Part shown: piece after piece, positions 11,367-23,782 of the stretch
Numbering within the stretch: the first letter of the stretch is position 1
Layout of the letters: every line of letters starts with the position of its first letter
Source of the DNA: Oscheius sp. JU75
Lineage: Eukaryota; Nematoda; Chromadorea; Rhabditida; Rhabditidae
DNA: 64,000 nucleotides
Assembly (NCBI GenBank): GCA_037178855.1
Contig: JASJZC010000004.1
Location: 434,001 to 498,000, forward strand
Reading direction: 5' to 3'
Translations under genes and position numbers: made by a program
Notes under the pieces: generated by a model
Told to the model about the DNA's origin: nothing
Seen by the model: the letters and a program-made list of their open reading frames with translations, nothing else
Database searches by the model: none

Positions 11367-14300
11367 ATGAATACTTTTTACAATAAAGTTGAGTATCCCG
11401 ATCTACACGAGGACGTTGTTCAAGAGCATCCATACATTGTAAGTGTTTCTACATATTTTTACGTTCTTTTCAGTTCTGCTTAGCAGTGAATAGCAAAGAC
11501 TGGAAAGAACTGAAAAATAAAGTTGAGTATCCCGATCTACACGAGGACGTTGTACAAGAGCATTCGTACCTTGTAGGTGTTTTTTCTAAATATTTTTACG
11601 TTCTTTTTAGTTCTGCTTAGCAGTGAATAGCAAAGATTGGTTGGAACTGATATATGACCCATACCGCTCCAAAGTTGAGCTGTTCGTCCCAGTGCTCAAT
11701 CCACTGGAGGATTGTGTAGTGCATGATATACCATGCAATGATAAATCATCGATTGGGCTGCGTGTTCACGTTGGTGAAGATGGGGAGCAAAAGTACTGTT
11801 CCAAAAAGTCTGAAGACCTGCGAATTGTTTCGATTTTCCTATATGGCACTGAACAAATTTTCAGGTTACAGAAAAAAAATTTGAAGCCTTATGGAAAAAA
11901 GTTTGCAATGCTGCAATGTTGGACAAAAAGCTGTGTTCAGAATCGATTCTTTACATGCAAAACCCATTTGAGGAGTCTGGTATAACCAAATGGATCAGGA
12001 TATCTAGTCTTCTGAAAAAAAGTTATCGGATTGTTTGCTACACAGCAGTTGTGAAGCTTGTAGAAGAAATGGTATTTCAGCGTGTAATTGTCACCAAAAA
12101 CTTTGATCAGACTTTGGTGAAATGCGATGGATACTCTCATTTTCTCTGGCTGTTCGACTTGCTGATGGTTATTAGTGACTACGCTATTACAACCATGCAA
12201 AAGGAAATGTTCGAATGCGAAGAATCACGAGAATACTTTATGTTGTTTAAAGTAAATTGAAACCTACAATGAACCGTATGATTTTAAAGAAATGGATAGT
12301 AGCTGTGGACAAACTCTACACACAATATTCTGGAATTCATCTTGGAGTTATAAATGAATTCAACACTAACAATCTGCTAGAACTTCCTGAAAACGTCTTC
12401 AGCTTCATTCCAGAAGAACAAAAGTTGCTGCTCATGTTAACAGTTAGGGATTTTGAAATTTGCGACTTTTATCTTTCAGAAAGAAAATCTCCGTCGTCTT
12501 CAAGTGAAAGAAAGGGTAGAATCTATGCTGAAAGATTTTCTCTCATCGGATCTTTCTATTTGGAGTCACGTAATTGATGAATATCTATACTTCCGCTTGT
12601 TGGGACCGAAAGATTACTTCTTGGTCTTCAATACAACTAGGGAGTTTTTAGAGGGTATCAAAGAAACGGAACGTTTTCTCGTGAAATCATGTTTTTACAA
12701 CTGTTTTTAGGACGAAGACAAAGGACCTATCTTTCCTAGGTATAAGGTCACCCATGCCCTTATAGCCTTGTTGAGATTGGTACCAGTTCTGCCTCTTGTT
12801 GTGTGCAACTTCTTTCCGGTAAGTGAACTCTCCCCCTAGGCCTGGATGGCCGAGGTATGAGTGGGGAGGGAAAAGGAGATACTTGTTTACGGCAGTTTTC
12901 AGAACATAATTCCTCAAACTGTGACTGTCGAGCTACCACCAAACGACGTTGCAGACAAGTCAAACGACGATAATTGGTTGCAGGATTACCTTTCAAACAC
13001 CGGCGATAATTGGTTGATGGAAAGCCTTTTAAACATATTTAAAAAAGAGCTTGGTCCCAATCTATATAATTTCACTATGCGGACACTTGACTTGTATATG
13101 TCGGCAACAACACTATTATCGAACGACAATGTTGAGCGTAAGACGATTGGAAGGAACTGGAAAATGACCCATACCGCTCCGAAGTTGAGCTGTTTGTCCC
13201 AGTGCACAATCAACTGTCCCGAAAGGAGTTGGACGGGGACAAGCCAAAGTACTGTTCCAAAAGGCTTCAAGACCTGCGAATTGTATCGATTTTCCGGTAT
13301 GGCAATTAACAGATTTTCAGGTTTCAGAAGAAGAATTTAAAGTCTTATGGAAACATGTATGCAAAGATGCAATGTCGGACAAAAAGCAAAAAAGATCGGA
13401 ATACTATTATCTGGCGTCTGGTATAACCAAATGGATCAGGATATCTAGTCTTCTGAAAAAAAGTTATCGGATTGTTTGCTACACAGCAGTTGTGAAGCTT
13501 GTAGAAGAAATGGTATTTCAGCGTGTAATTGTCACCGAAAATTTTGATTAGACTTCGATGAAATGTGATGGATATTCTCATTTTCTCTGGCTGTTTGACT
13601 TGCTGATAGCTATTGATGACTTAACCATTGCCATCCAGAAAGAAATAATTGACTGCGAAGCATCACAAGAATGTTTTACATTGTTTAAGGTAAATCGCAA
13701 CCTACTCTGAACCGTATGGTTTTAAAGAAATGGATAGTAGCTGTGGACAACCTCTACACACAATATTCTGCAATTTATCTTGAAAGAGATGAAGAAGAAG
13801 ATTATAGCAGCTTTATGCTAAATTTAATAAATGAAGGGGACACTGACAATCTGCTTCCGAAAAACGTCTTCAGCTTCATTCAAGGAGAACAAAAGTTGCT
13901 TCTCAAGTTAACAGTTAGGGATTTTGAGATATGCGATTTTTTTCTTTCAGGAAGAAAATCTCCGTCGTCTTCAAGTGAAAGAAAGGGTAGAATCTATGCT
14001 GAAAGATTTGATCGCATCGACTGGTGTATTTCAAGAAGTGGACATTGATGAATTTCTACACTTTGGCTTGTTGGAACCGAAGGATTACTTCTTGATCTTC
14101 AACACAACTAGGGAGTTTTTAGAGCTAGAGATGGAGTCAGAACTGGAAAGTTTTCCCGTAAAATCATGTTTTTACACGTTTTCAGGACGAATGCAACTGT
14201 GAAAAGTGCCTTTTAACCTTGTTGAGATTGGAACCAGTTCTGCCTCTTGTTGTGTGCAACTTTTTCCCGGTAAGTGAAAGGAGTTGGTGCATACTCCCCC

Positions 14301-16668
14301 CACTCATTCCTAGGCCTGGATGGCCGAGGTATGAGTGGGGAGGGGAGAGGAGATACTTGTTTACGGCAGTTTTCAGAACATAATTCCTCAAACTGTGACT
14401 GTCGAGCTACCACCAAACGACGTTGCAGACAAGTCAAACGACGATAATTGGTTGCAGGATTACCTTTCAAACACCGGCGATAATTGGTTGATGGAAAGCC
14501 TTTTAAACATATTTAAAAAAGAGCTTGGTCCCAATCTATATAATTTCACTATGCGGACACTTGACTTGTATATGTCGGTAACAACACTATTGTCGAACGA
14601 CAATGTTGAGCGTAAGACGTTTAACTCAAGCATTAAGAAAAATCTATTAAGAACAAACATCCAAAAATCTCCTTCCGTACTTAAAATCAGTCGCCACAGG
14701 ACTTGCAAACCCAGAATCAAGACCAATGATTGAAACAGATACTTTTTACAAAATGATCTTCGAGGAGTGTTCAGAGGTTTGAACGGCTCTGATTCAACCA
14801 CGATTTAGTAGATCAAATTCTTACATGGAGAGCGGCTTTACGCCCTAGCTGACCACCTGAGATTTGTTGAAGAAATCAGGAATCGTTTTCCTGCATACAG
14901 AGAAGTGAGTTGAGACGCATCGAAACCAGAAACTTTTATTGTAGAAAGCCTATGAAATGTTCTGTGAAGAGATAAATAGTACTTTGAACTTTGGGTCACT
15001 GCTCATTTATTACCATGTACAGTCGACAAAAAGTATCAACTTCTGTTTGGTTATAGGTCCTGAAAAAGCACTTGAACGCAGAACAAGTCGAAAGTTTGGA
15101 GGAAAAACTTCGAGAACGTCAACAAGCAGAACAAACCTTTTTGGGATATTTCTATGATCCACAAAAAGAAGATTATTACTATGAACCAAAAGTTAAACAG
15201 GCAGACATCAGAAATTGGACTGAAGATTATCCATATATGTTCTTTCTGTCATTTGTAAAAGTTTTTCTGGTAAGTTTCGTCATCCACCTTTGATTTTGAA
15301 CAGTTCCATACTCAAACAGAGCAGAGAAAAAGGCAGCAGAAGTGTATAGATCGACTGGTAGATGCTCTCGAGTCCCTACCGAAGCTGAAAGGACTTCTGA
15401 CTCGTCAAAGAATCACCCCTGGGATGTACTTTCACGAGGTAACTATTGATGACAGCTGATTCAATTTGATACTGTAGTTTCTCTACGAAAAACTGACGAT
15501 ATCGAAAAAAAATGCGCCCTTGGAGCAGCTGAAGCGTATTTGCAGCAGTGAATGGGGAAATGTTCTGTCAGGTGCTAGCGTAGGCATTTTTTAGTACCAT
15601 TTTCATAATACATTTTCCAGCCAATTCGCTTTAAAAGCTATGAACAATCGTCTCTTACCAAAGTCAAAGTACTTTCTAATAAAACAAGACAAGCCGATGT
15701 GGAACTTGTGACTGCGCCTGGGCTGCCAGTACCAGTAGCCGCCAAGTTGTTCAATGGGGGGTTTCCCGGTCTACAAGCAGAATTTCTGCAACTAGAATTT
15801 CCGCAAGCAGAATTTCTGGAAATGAAGGATGAAATTCGTACACTATTGACGGTAAAATTCTAACTTTTCCTGCTAGAAGTTTCAATTTAGACGCAATGCA
15901 ATCCACACATCGTTTCTCTCTATGGATATGTAGTCAACGAGTACACAATTAAAGGACTGTTGATGGAATATTGCAAAGGAGGCTCCTTAGATTCAGGTAA
16001 CATGAAACATTTTCTACCTTCATCGTTTTCAGTAATTAAAAGCGCTGAAAACTATTCCGAATCTTCAATCATTCGCTGGACGCTCCATGCTGCATGTGGG
16101 CTCGACTTTATCCACGCCAGCAACTCGATTCATCGTGATGTGAAACCTCACAAGTGAGCTTTTCATTTTTCTTCCTTAAAACAGTTTCAGCATGTTACTC
16201 GATGAAAACCACCAACTTTTGAAGATCAGTGATCTCGGAATCGTAAAAATGGGGACGATTATCTCAGATGTTCTTCAATTTGAATATACCACGGACCGCG
16301 GAACACTTGGGTATCGCGCTCCTGAAAGCATTAACGGAATTGGGAAAACCTGCACTCCAAAACTCGACGTTTTCGGCCTTGGTCGCTCAATATGGAATAT
16401 GATTTTCCGCTGTCAACCTAAAGATATTCTCGATGAAACACTGGCTATGAAAGTGACGGTGTCTCCTACAATATGGGCGTATGTTCAGAGGTTAGTGTAA
16501 TTTTTTCGAGAAAGTTTTGTAAATAGGATGATGGAACACGACCAGGATTTGCGTCCAACGATGGCAGAAGTATACAAGTTTTTTGAAGAACAAGAGCAAC
16601 CTTCTACACCGACAGATCGCCAAGAGGAATCCTGTCAAGAGCCTCAACCCAAAGTCGGAGATAGTTAA
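11367..16668 (+). CDS. kinase-family copy 1: novel N-terminal region plus TKL-like kinase
   Basis: Skipping the internal duplicate 13143-14611, 19 exons join in phase with no stop: 11367-11438, 11474-11572, 11611-11826, 11865-12251, 12290-12442, 12480-12680, 12711-12818, 12903-13137, 14652-14776, 14812-14904, 14945-15016, 15057-15269, 15304-15438, 15478-15579, 15621-15851, 15891-15996, 16033-16153, 16191-16490, 16527-16668 (TAA), 1,036 aa. Exons 1 and 2 carry a duplicated first-exon segment. The kinase has the VAxK lysine (PVAAK), HRDVKPHN catalytic loop, DLG for DFG, and RGTLGYRAPE. The glycine loop is degraded (LSNKTRQADV), so activity is doubtful. Exon 15 contains an in-frame 15-bp repeat (QAEFLQLEFPQAEFL). 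The acceptor CTGCAG upstream of the ATG suggests trans-splicing. A 138-nt tail exon (16696-16833) and a further one (16957-17094) are possible if the donor at 16654 is used instead of TAA. Function unknown. Confidence 0.72.
13143..14611 (+). pseudogene. trapped duplicate of kinase-family exons 3-8 (unit B)
   Basis: Starting 5 nt into intron 8 of copy 1, sequence from the middle of exon 3 to exon 8 is repeated: 13143-13282 (no acceptor, out of frame with the preceding exon), 13321-13689, 13728-13913, 13951-14157, 14186-14269 and 14377-14611. Unit A and B are near-identical over the last intron and exon, so the duplication is young. Exon 13321-13689 has an in-frame TAG at 13549-13551 where unit A has CAG. 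Because exon 8A ends in phase 1 and exon 9 starts in phase 1, the whole unit can be spliced out without loss of frame. Confidence 0.75.
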
Positions 16669-17559
16669 AAAAAGATGCGTATGATTTACTTTCAGAGACT
16701 CAAACATGCCAACAATGAAATGGAAGAATCAAAGCCTCAATCTGAAAGTATCAAAGAAGTCGATGGACAGTCTGCGGAAATAACATCAACCCCCAAAAAA
16801 CGGGCTCCATCGATCCGCCGTCAAGGAAAGCCGGTCTGTTTTGTACAGAGACGGAGAGACAGAGACAGGAAGATAGCATACCATGCATAAATTGGCAGTA
16901 GTATTCTTTCCTTCATACCTTTATCGCTCTCTGTTTCTGCCTTACTAAACTTTTAGCTTCTCAAAAGCACCGAGATCATCGAGCCCACAACCAAACTGCC
17001 GACTGTGGACCCACAGACACCTTATGACCAGGCTTGTAGTGAGACAGACAAGGTCACAAAGCCAATTACAGAACAGTACAATGAAGAAAGTTGAAGCCTT
17101 CTTCGAAAGTTGTCCTGATGATGAGTACCGGCGTCGTATACGCAACGATATCTACAAAGTCCTCGACAATTATACTCTTGTTTGTCCCGGTATCCCGGAG
17201 TCCTCTCCACGGTCACACGAGACCGACATGGAAAGGACACAATGCGCCGTCGGCAGGTCATCCGAGGAGGAATTCACATAAGAGCCGGTGTCATGTTATT
17301 GAAGTAACATAAATTTCGAAAGCAGATCGATTTGTCTTGTACCCTCACGTTTACCACTGGAATTATCGACAGCAGCAGGGAAAACCATTTGCGGACTTTC
17401 AGAAGGCTAGACTTGTCTCTGCGTTCAGTCTCTGTCTTTCTCTTTCTTTCTGTCCTTCTGTCTCTTTCTCTCTCTGTATCAACACATGTACGCTTATACC
17501 AAAACCCTGAACAATTTGCAGTTCGCTTGGTTGTTTTAGTTTTAAAACTTAGAAAAAAA

Positions 17560-20330
17560 GTAACTATGAGCCCATCGACAGCAGTGATCGAATTTCTTCC
17601 TTCATTTGTCTGGATGCTTTGCCGCCGGCTTTCTTAGAAACACTCAAGAAAAGCTTGGCGACTACAGGTACCGGTAGGCCAGGGACTTTTACAAGTTCCG
17701 CAACGCCCTGCGCGCCTTTCGAAAGCGGCCGAATGATGGTCAGGGATGACTCTTCGTAGTTTTTGAACCTAACTTGCTAAAAGTGGATTGTTAAAACTGA
17801 GTAGAGGGCCTAGCAACAATTTAATACAATAGATACTGCTTGAACCTACCTCGTAGAAGTGTTTGTCGGGAGTGATTTTTTGATTCTTTAGAAGATGTTT
17901 CAGTTTTGGAAAGGACTCGAGAGTCTCCCCAAGACGATTTATACATTTCTGCTGTTCGTCTATTTGATCATTTTGGGTATGGAACTGTTCAAATTAAGAA
18001 CAAAGATTGGAGCAACTTATCTGAAAAACCTTAACAAAGACCAGAAAAAATACTTATGGAAAGTCTTTAGTGCAACGAGCGATGTGTTTCTGGTTCAGTT
18101 GTACTGCATCGAAAAAATAGATAGCTAAACATTGTTCCACCTCACGCAGTTGTTTCTCCATCTTTTCTATTTGCGTTGGCTTCATGAATTCCTTCAAAAC
18201 CTGAAGCTGAATAACTATAAGACAATTTTTTCTGTTTTTACATGTTAATAGATAAGCAGTGACCCGAAGTCCAGAGTGCTACTTGTTCGTAGGGCAGACG
18301 GCTGTTATAAGAAAATAGTTACTATGATTAGAGAGTCTGTCTGTGTCTATCCTACGATATATTATCGTTCACTAACAGTTCGATTACTAGTTTATTAATT
18401 GGGTTTATGGTGAGATAAAGAGACACGCATAATTACAGCAACATGAGGAAGCCACTCACACCAAGTCAAGGTATCCTCCTTTTGTAGGCGGGGAATCTGG
18501 TCAAAAGGTCGGAAGCGACACTATTTGTGTCTTCGTAGAACATGCCACACGCTTGCTAAACAATTTTTATAGGAAACTATATACTCCGAAACTCACGTCG
18601 CTGTAAGGTGGAAAAGCCTTCCTGATTCAAGAAGCATCAAGTGATTGGCTAGCGCGTATAGCCTTGTGTGAACTTGACTTATATCATTGTTAGTTATGTA
18701 CTAAAAGCCAGTACACCTCTAATTTCTCTTCGAATAGTGTATTGTAAAATGTAACTGGAACAATTCTTGTGAGCTTGACCACCGAGGTAATGAGAATATC
18801 CGGTTGCTCTAAGTATGGAAGATGATTGCCTAATATGACATCTTGTACTAAAATCAAGGTTATGATGCCTTGCTCTGAATACTTACGCTCTCGATGTCGT
18901 TCATAGTACCATCCCAGTGTTAACAGCGGCATGTACAAGTACAAGTCTAATTCTTGGAAATAGATCATATATATATCGGTGATCGTCTTCAACAGTGTTG
19001 TGAGCAGAGAATTGTCTTTCTTTAACAATTACAGTTTGGGGAATTATGCCCTGTTAAAGGGACATTCATTTGAAGCCGAATAGTGCGCGGATACCCAAAA
19101 TGACGCTAAGTATAAACAGCGTACCAGAGCTGGTATGCTGCGCCGCCGTCAGATCTGGCAGGTCAGACGACGTTGAGCCCGGCTAGTAGATGTACGCGGG
19201 TTCCATCCCCGCAGTTGTCTTAACGGTTTTGCACTTTTCTGGTTCGAAAAAAGTGTTTTTAGACATTCTCCAGCACTTACTAATTATTTTAAACAGTTTC
19301 CGATTTGATTCCTGTGAAATCCGTGAAGTTTCGTCCTGTTTCATTTCTGTGACCCTGCCATCGGTGACTAGTTTTTCGGATTTAAGACATTGCCTTCAGG
19401 TTTAGTGTTGTCGTACAACGTTGTAGATCAGGTCAAGGGCTAGAACATTTTAAAAGTGCCAAAGCACGCCTTCACTGTGAAAACTTGTTGACAATGATAA
19501 AGGGTTGCGGTACTACTTGAAAATGTAGGTTTTCAACTCTGCGATGTTCTATGAAAATTTAGCCCTTTGTCTGGTCTACAACTTTGACGAACATAGCTAA
19601 ACACGAAAATCATGTATTCAACCGGAAAAATACGTTCTTGCTTGCAAGGTAGCGAAAAATGAAAAAGTCATGAACTTCAGGCGAAAAGATTTTACCGGGA
19701 AAAATCTGAAACCGTTCAAAATAGTTGGTGACTGCTAGAAAATGTCTAGAAGTGGTTTCCGAAAAAGAAAATAGCATAACCTCCTAAGGTAGCGGCGGAG
19801 ATTGAACGGCATCCAAGTACTAACCAGTCCCAAAGTCGTCTGACCTGCCGGATCGGACGGGCGAGAAACATACCAACTCTGGTATGCTGTTTGTACTGAG
19901 CGTCATTTTGGGTACCCCCCTAGTGTCCCTTTAAATATTGAGAGAAAAGCTCTTTCAATGTACCACAAGATTGTCCTCTACAACAAGATGCAGTGATGGT
20001 AGCAACACAAGTAGTCTGTGGATGACGTGTTCCAACTTGCCAACATCATATTTTTGCAGGCATTGGCCTCAAAAATAGCCAACGTTTAGAGAGTCGTAGG
20101 TTTTACCAGAAATTTTTCTGTCGTTTCGAATACAAGTACTATCGCGGCCCCTGCAGGTCAAAGTGAATGTATTCGCCATTATTCGGAAGTATAAAGCTAT
20201 CGGAATCTGCGAGAATGTTCCGGAACATTTTCGCTAGGCGTGATTTGACCATTTTTCGTCGCTGGTTTTCTTGCTGAACTTCGAAAGGCCACAAACTCTA
20301 AACCAAGCTCTTAATATGTTGATCATAACT
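17560..20330 (-). pseudogene. kinase-family copy 5, diverged and interrupted by a MITE
   Basis: On the minus strand exons matching copy 1 exons 6-15 can be followed in order. An exon-6-like piece lies near 20275-20105 (QENQRRKMV...GEYIHFDL, then a stop/indel at the GPKDY site). An exon-7-like piece lies near 20005-19965, then exon 8 (19047-18897, ELDLYLYMPL) with a frameshift, exon 9 (18857 on), and exon 12 near 18200-17995 with TAA at 18054-18056. Exon 13 follows (QQKCINRLGETLESFPKL), then a P-loop exon near 17760-17590 with a better glycine loop than the other copies (LSKGAQGVAEL...PVPVVAKLF). The MITE at 19058-19930 separates exons 7 and 8. Several frame breaks show it is dead. Confidence 0.7.
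19058..19930. mobile_element. MITE with ~115 bp terminal inverted repeats and TTAA target duplication
   Basis: TTAA at 19054-19057 and 19931-19934 flank the element. The ends read AGGGACA... and ...TGTCCCT, and the inverted repeats continue through TACCCAAAATGACGCT, CAGCRTACCAGAG, and GGCAGGTCAGACGAC. The interior (no transposase) carries two inverted copies of the dispersed motif near 19416 and 19560. TTAA duplication is typical of piggyBac-type elements. It is inserted in the intron just before exon 8 of kinase copy 5. Confidence 0.85.
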
Positions 20331-20439
20331 ATGGTGATCGCAAATTCGCGACGAGAAGAAGACACCATCTTATGTGTAAAGTTGTTTAAAATGCTCATTT
20401 CAAAATCACTTTATTTTCAATGAACGCACTTCTTGTCAT

Positions 20440-20830
20440 GTGAGCTTGCCAACTTCTTCTCGTATAAATACTACTTCTTATCTTGGTAACCTTTTCCTTT
20501 GGTTATCCTTTAGAGCCACTTCCAGTCCTATCAACATGTCCACTTTTTATATGTTGAGGCCACGTCTTACCTGCTTTAAACTCTTCCTATCCAACTAACC
20601 TTTTCTAAACCTGTCAACTTTTCGAATCCACTTCTTGATCTGTCACCTGTCATCTTCGTTATCCTTTGAACCCACCTCTAATCCTGTAACCCTGTGCATT
20701 CTCTTATCCTATGAACCCACTTCTTATCCTTTTGCCTTGTCCACTTCCAAATCATGTCATCCTGTAAATTTGCATACCCTTTGAACCCATGTTTTATGCA
20801 TTCACTTAGTAGCCTGTACCCTATTACTTA
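20440..20830. repeat. degenerate minisatellite, TTATCCTTTGAACCCACTTC-type units
   Basis: Variants of CTTATCCT(T/A)TGAACCCAC and CTGTCAACYTKTCCACTT recur at roughly 55-65 bp intervals. Units are diverged. No coding signal. Confidence 0.6.
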
Positions 20831-21096
20831 TCCTTTTCAACTACGTACCATATTTCTCTACTCCCAAATCTCCCTTCTGTCTGTCTCTCAAAAACTTTTG
20901 AGCTGTTTCCGATCAATGTGCCCACTTTACAGCAAGTTTGTGTTTAGATAATTTTCTTACTCTGCTCATCAAAGCCTACAAAATGACACTACACTGGCCT
21001 CAAACGGATAGAAGGGAACGATTTACCTCGATGCGGAGCCGAACCCAAGACGCATTGAGCGCGCGTGCTGGCGGCGACGGCGCCTCTTAACTCTTA

Positions 21097-22052
21097 TTGG
21101 GTTGGTAAATATTTTTCTTAAGTCTTTTCGCTTTTTTAAACATACCCTTGGTCTGGGGACAAAGCGTCGAAGAAGAACCAAGGTCAAGACGATCAACAAG
21201 TTTCGATAAATCGAAGCTGCTGCAGCTCGTGAACGAGAATAATGGGCAGATTGCCCGTGAACTAGCAGAGGCACTGTCTGTCAGTCATGTCGCAGTGGAA
21301 CATCATTTGAAGCATTTGAGATTTACGAAGAAACTGGGCACATGGTTGCCGCACGACCTCAGTAACGCCTAGAAGTGGCAGCGCATGTCCGTCGCCCATT
21401 CTTTCCTGACCAGGTATGAGAAAAAATCCTTTTTACCACGCCTGGTGACGGGGGATGAGCGTCAATGGGTAGGTCCAGGGCAGACACCAAATCTTGATGT
21501 GAAACCCGACACCCATCAAAAGAAGATTATGCTCTGTGTTTCCTGGGATATCGAAGGAGTGGTGCACTGGGAATCGCTGGATGCTAGAACTACCCTTACG
21601 GCCGCCATATACAGCCAGCAACTTGAAAAGATTGCCGTTGCACTTCGTCAGAAACGGTCGCTGAAGTCGAAGGTGATCCTCTGATGGACAAGTGGCAAGG
21701 TCCGGGCTATAAGGAGGATGATGTTGCAAACCTCACTCGCCACGACCTGTATGGGAGATTTTACCCCATCCTCCTTATAGCCCGGACCTTGCCTCCTACC
21801 GACTATTATCTGTTCCGGACTCTCAACAACGAGATTGGAGGACAACAGTTCGATTCTGACGGCGCACTCAAAACCTGGTTGGCAAACTTCTTCGCGTCGA
21901 AATTTAAGCTGTTCTACGAGCGTGGCATCTGTAAGCTACCCGTGAAATGGGCAGACGTGGTACATCATAATGGCGATTACAACGAATGAAAAAGTTGTTT
22001 GGAAGTCAATAAACTTTTTCGAAAAAGCGAAAAGACTTAGTTGTCAACCCAA
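21097..22052 (+). mobile_element. mariner-like element 1, internally deleted, dead transposase
   Basis: Inverted ends TTGGGTTGG / CAACCCAA are flanked by TA at 21095-21096 and 22053-22054. The inside encodes mariner transposase pieces in several frames: helix-turn-helix segment ([25 protein letters not shown]), [11 protein letters not shown], a catalytic-core region (VTGDERQW, KKIMLCVSWDIEGVVHWE) and the C-terminal part (PTDYYLFRTL). Stops and frameshifts separate them, and about 300 bp are missing relative to a full mariner. Confidence 0.85.
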
Positions 22053-22345
22053 TATAAAAAAAGCACCAAGCTTACTCTAGCATAGCAAACCTCCAGAGAT
22101 TCTCTGGCCTCTCCACCTTCCTCAGGATGAGGTAACTTGTACTCTACACCTTAACCGGCCCAAGGAAATGTGTCTGCCCCGGTCCATGCAACTTCAACTG
22201 AACCCTTCAGTATAACCTGTCCATTCGAACTTTGCATGGGCAGGGAGAGTCATTCCTGGTAACTAGACCAGATCCATTGGTGACTTCGCCTGAGACTTTT
22301 CCAAAACTAGTGTGATGCTGGATAATCCCAATGAGTGTATGAGAG

Positions 22346-22890
22346 ATGAGACAGTTTTACTGGAGAGTTCTTGACCAATTGGTCCATGGATTGGCCAGCA
22401 TAGAAGAATGTAGGAGAGTCAAACGGTTCCGTTTCAGAAAAGTAGTCTTACTACTCTTGTGTGCTACTGTCGTCGAGTTGACAAATAAAGGACCTGGGAC
22501 AAATGACAGAAAACGTGGCGAACAAGGTCAAGTAAAGGAAAATGGTGGCGGACGGTGATTCACACAAAACGGAAACGCCGCTACCAGGACCAGGCCAACT
22601 ATCAAAAGACCTCCATCTCCTTCCCCAGTCACTCCCAGGCTTACCCAAAAACCCACAACAACCCCCAAAGCGATCACACGCAGGCCTACCACGACGATCA
22701 GCAAAGTATTAAAAGGCTGATGCCACCGTCGCCGACTATTACAAAACCAACCACTGTGAAGGCTACCACTCCTCCTGTAACAAAGGATACTACTGAAAAG
22801 ATTTTACAGACAACAACGCTTCCAACAGGTGGAGAATGGCCTTTAACACGGGGCCTTGGTGGTGGACAGGCTACGAAAGGTGATGGCACA
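22346..22890 (+). CDS. possible Thr/Pro-rich secreted protein, weak
   Basis: An ATG frame includes a hydrophobic stretch (KVVLLLLCATVVEL) and downstream frames are rich in Thr and Pro (TKPTTVKATTPPVTKDTTEK), like mucin-type secreted proteins. Two frames are open over 22600-22740 and I could not settle the splicing. It runs directly into the SDR pseudogene, so it may also be decayed. Confidence 0.25.
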
Positions 22891-23782
22891 TCTGGACCAG
22901 GTCTAGAAAATGGAGGGATTGGGATAACGAGGACTACCGGTGGGAATGGACGTCATCGCTACCTGTCTCGATCCGAAGCATAACGACGAGCTTGAGAAGA
23001 TCAACGATCCTCGTCTTCACATGGTCAAGATGGATGTGACTTGTGACAAGGCTATCTAGAAAGCTGTTGAGAAGGTAAGGGACTTTTGGGACATGGCTTA
23101 CGGGAAACTTTGGGCCTTTTGATCGCTTTTTGATCCTAGCATTGTAACTGGATACAGAACTAACTGGATAACTTGGGGTAACTAAGGCTCTAAAGCGACA
23201 GTGAGACAAAACAAACTATCCCACTGACTCATAGTAAACAGCCACTTTCAGATCTTGAAAATCGTCAGTTTTAATAAACTAGTCAACAATGCTAGAATCC
23301 TGGAAAACTATCAGTGTGATGCCAGCCCGAATCGCAAGCTCATCACTCAGCATCTGGTCACCAACGCTATCTCTCCAGTAATCGTCGTCCAGTATTTCCT
23401 CCCTCTTCTGAAGAAGGTCGCCGAGAAATCCACGGTCTGCCGTCTCGTCAACATTTCGTCCAATCTGGCCTCGATTACTCGCGAAATCGAGAATGACGGC
23501 TCTACCGAGAAGGGATATCTACAGCATGAGCAAGGAATCCAAACTTTCTGTTTTTGGTCCAAAGTTTAATTTTAGACCGCCTGAGTGACCAAGTGCATGG
23601 TCACGGATCTGAAGCAGTACATCATCACTGCTGCTTTCCACCGGGCTGGTTCGTACCAATATGGGCGGCCCGGAACCACCGTCAACAAGTCGGCCTTCAG
23701 TCTGGTTCAATAGTTTGCTGACCTGTCGATCGAGAAGTCTGGAAGATACTATGACCGATCTGGCGAGCCCCTTCCCTACTAA
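22890..23782 (+). pseudogene. carbonyl-reductase-like short-chain dehydrogenase pseudogene
   Basis: SDR landmarks appear in order: the glycine-rich start (NGGIGIT), beta-2 (GMDVIATCLDPKHNDEL), beta-3 (LHMVKMDVTCD), the NNAG position mutated to NNAR, beta-5 (RLVNISSNLASI), YSMSKES (the YxxxK active site is recognisable), KCMVTDLKQY, and a C-terminus EKSGRYYDRSGEPLPY with TAA at 23780-23782. AATAAA is at 23870. In-frame TAG at 23057 (AI*KAVEKV), TGA near 23584 and TAG near 23710, plus Gly-to-Arg in NNAG, show it is not functional. The live family reduces carbonyl substrates with NADPH in the cytosol. Confidence 0.75.

Noticed and set aside
11827-11864. Apparent ~20-nt introns or programmed frameshift at the IFRYG site of every kinase copy
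   Set aside because: Using the earlier GTTTCG (or GTATCG) donor gives a 38-nt intron that is in phase in all four copies with this exon, so no exotic mechanism is needed.
17024-17281. 85-codon ORF after kinase copy 1
   Set aside because: It overlaps a better tail-exon frame (16957-17094) in another register, has no homologue after copy 2, and lacks splice support.
19165-19220. Armless-tRNA-like fold (AGACGAC/GTTGTCT with a T arm) in the MITE
   Set aside because: There is no anticodon arm, and the 5' half is part of the inverted repeat. The pairing is likely fortuitous.
19770-19800. CCTAAGGTAGCG resembling the 23S rRNA / I-CeuI site
   Set aside because: Only about 12 bases match, inside a MITE, with no surrounding rRNA sequence or homing endonuclease.
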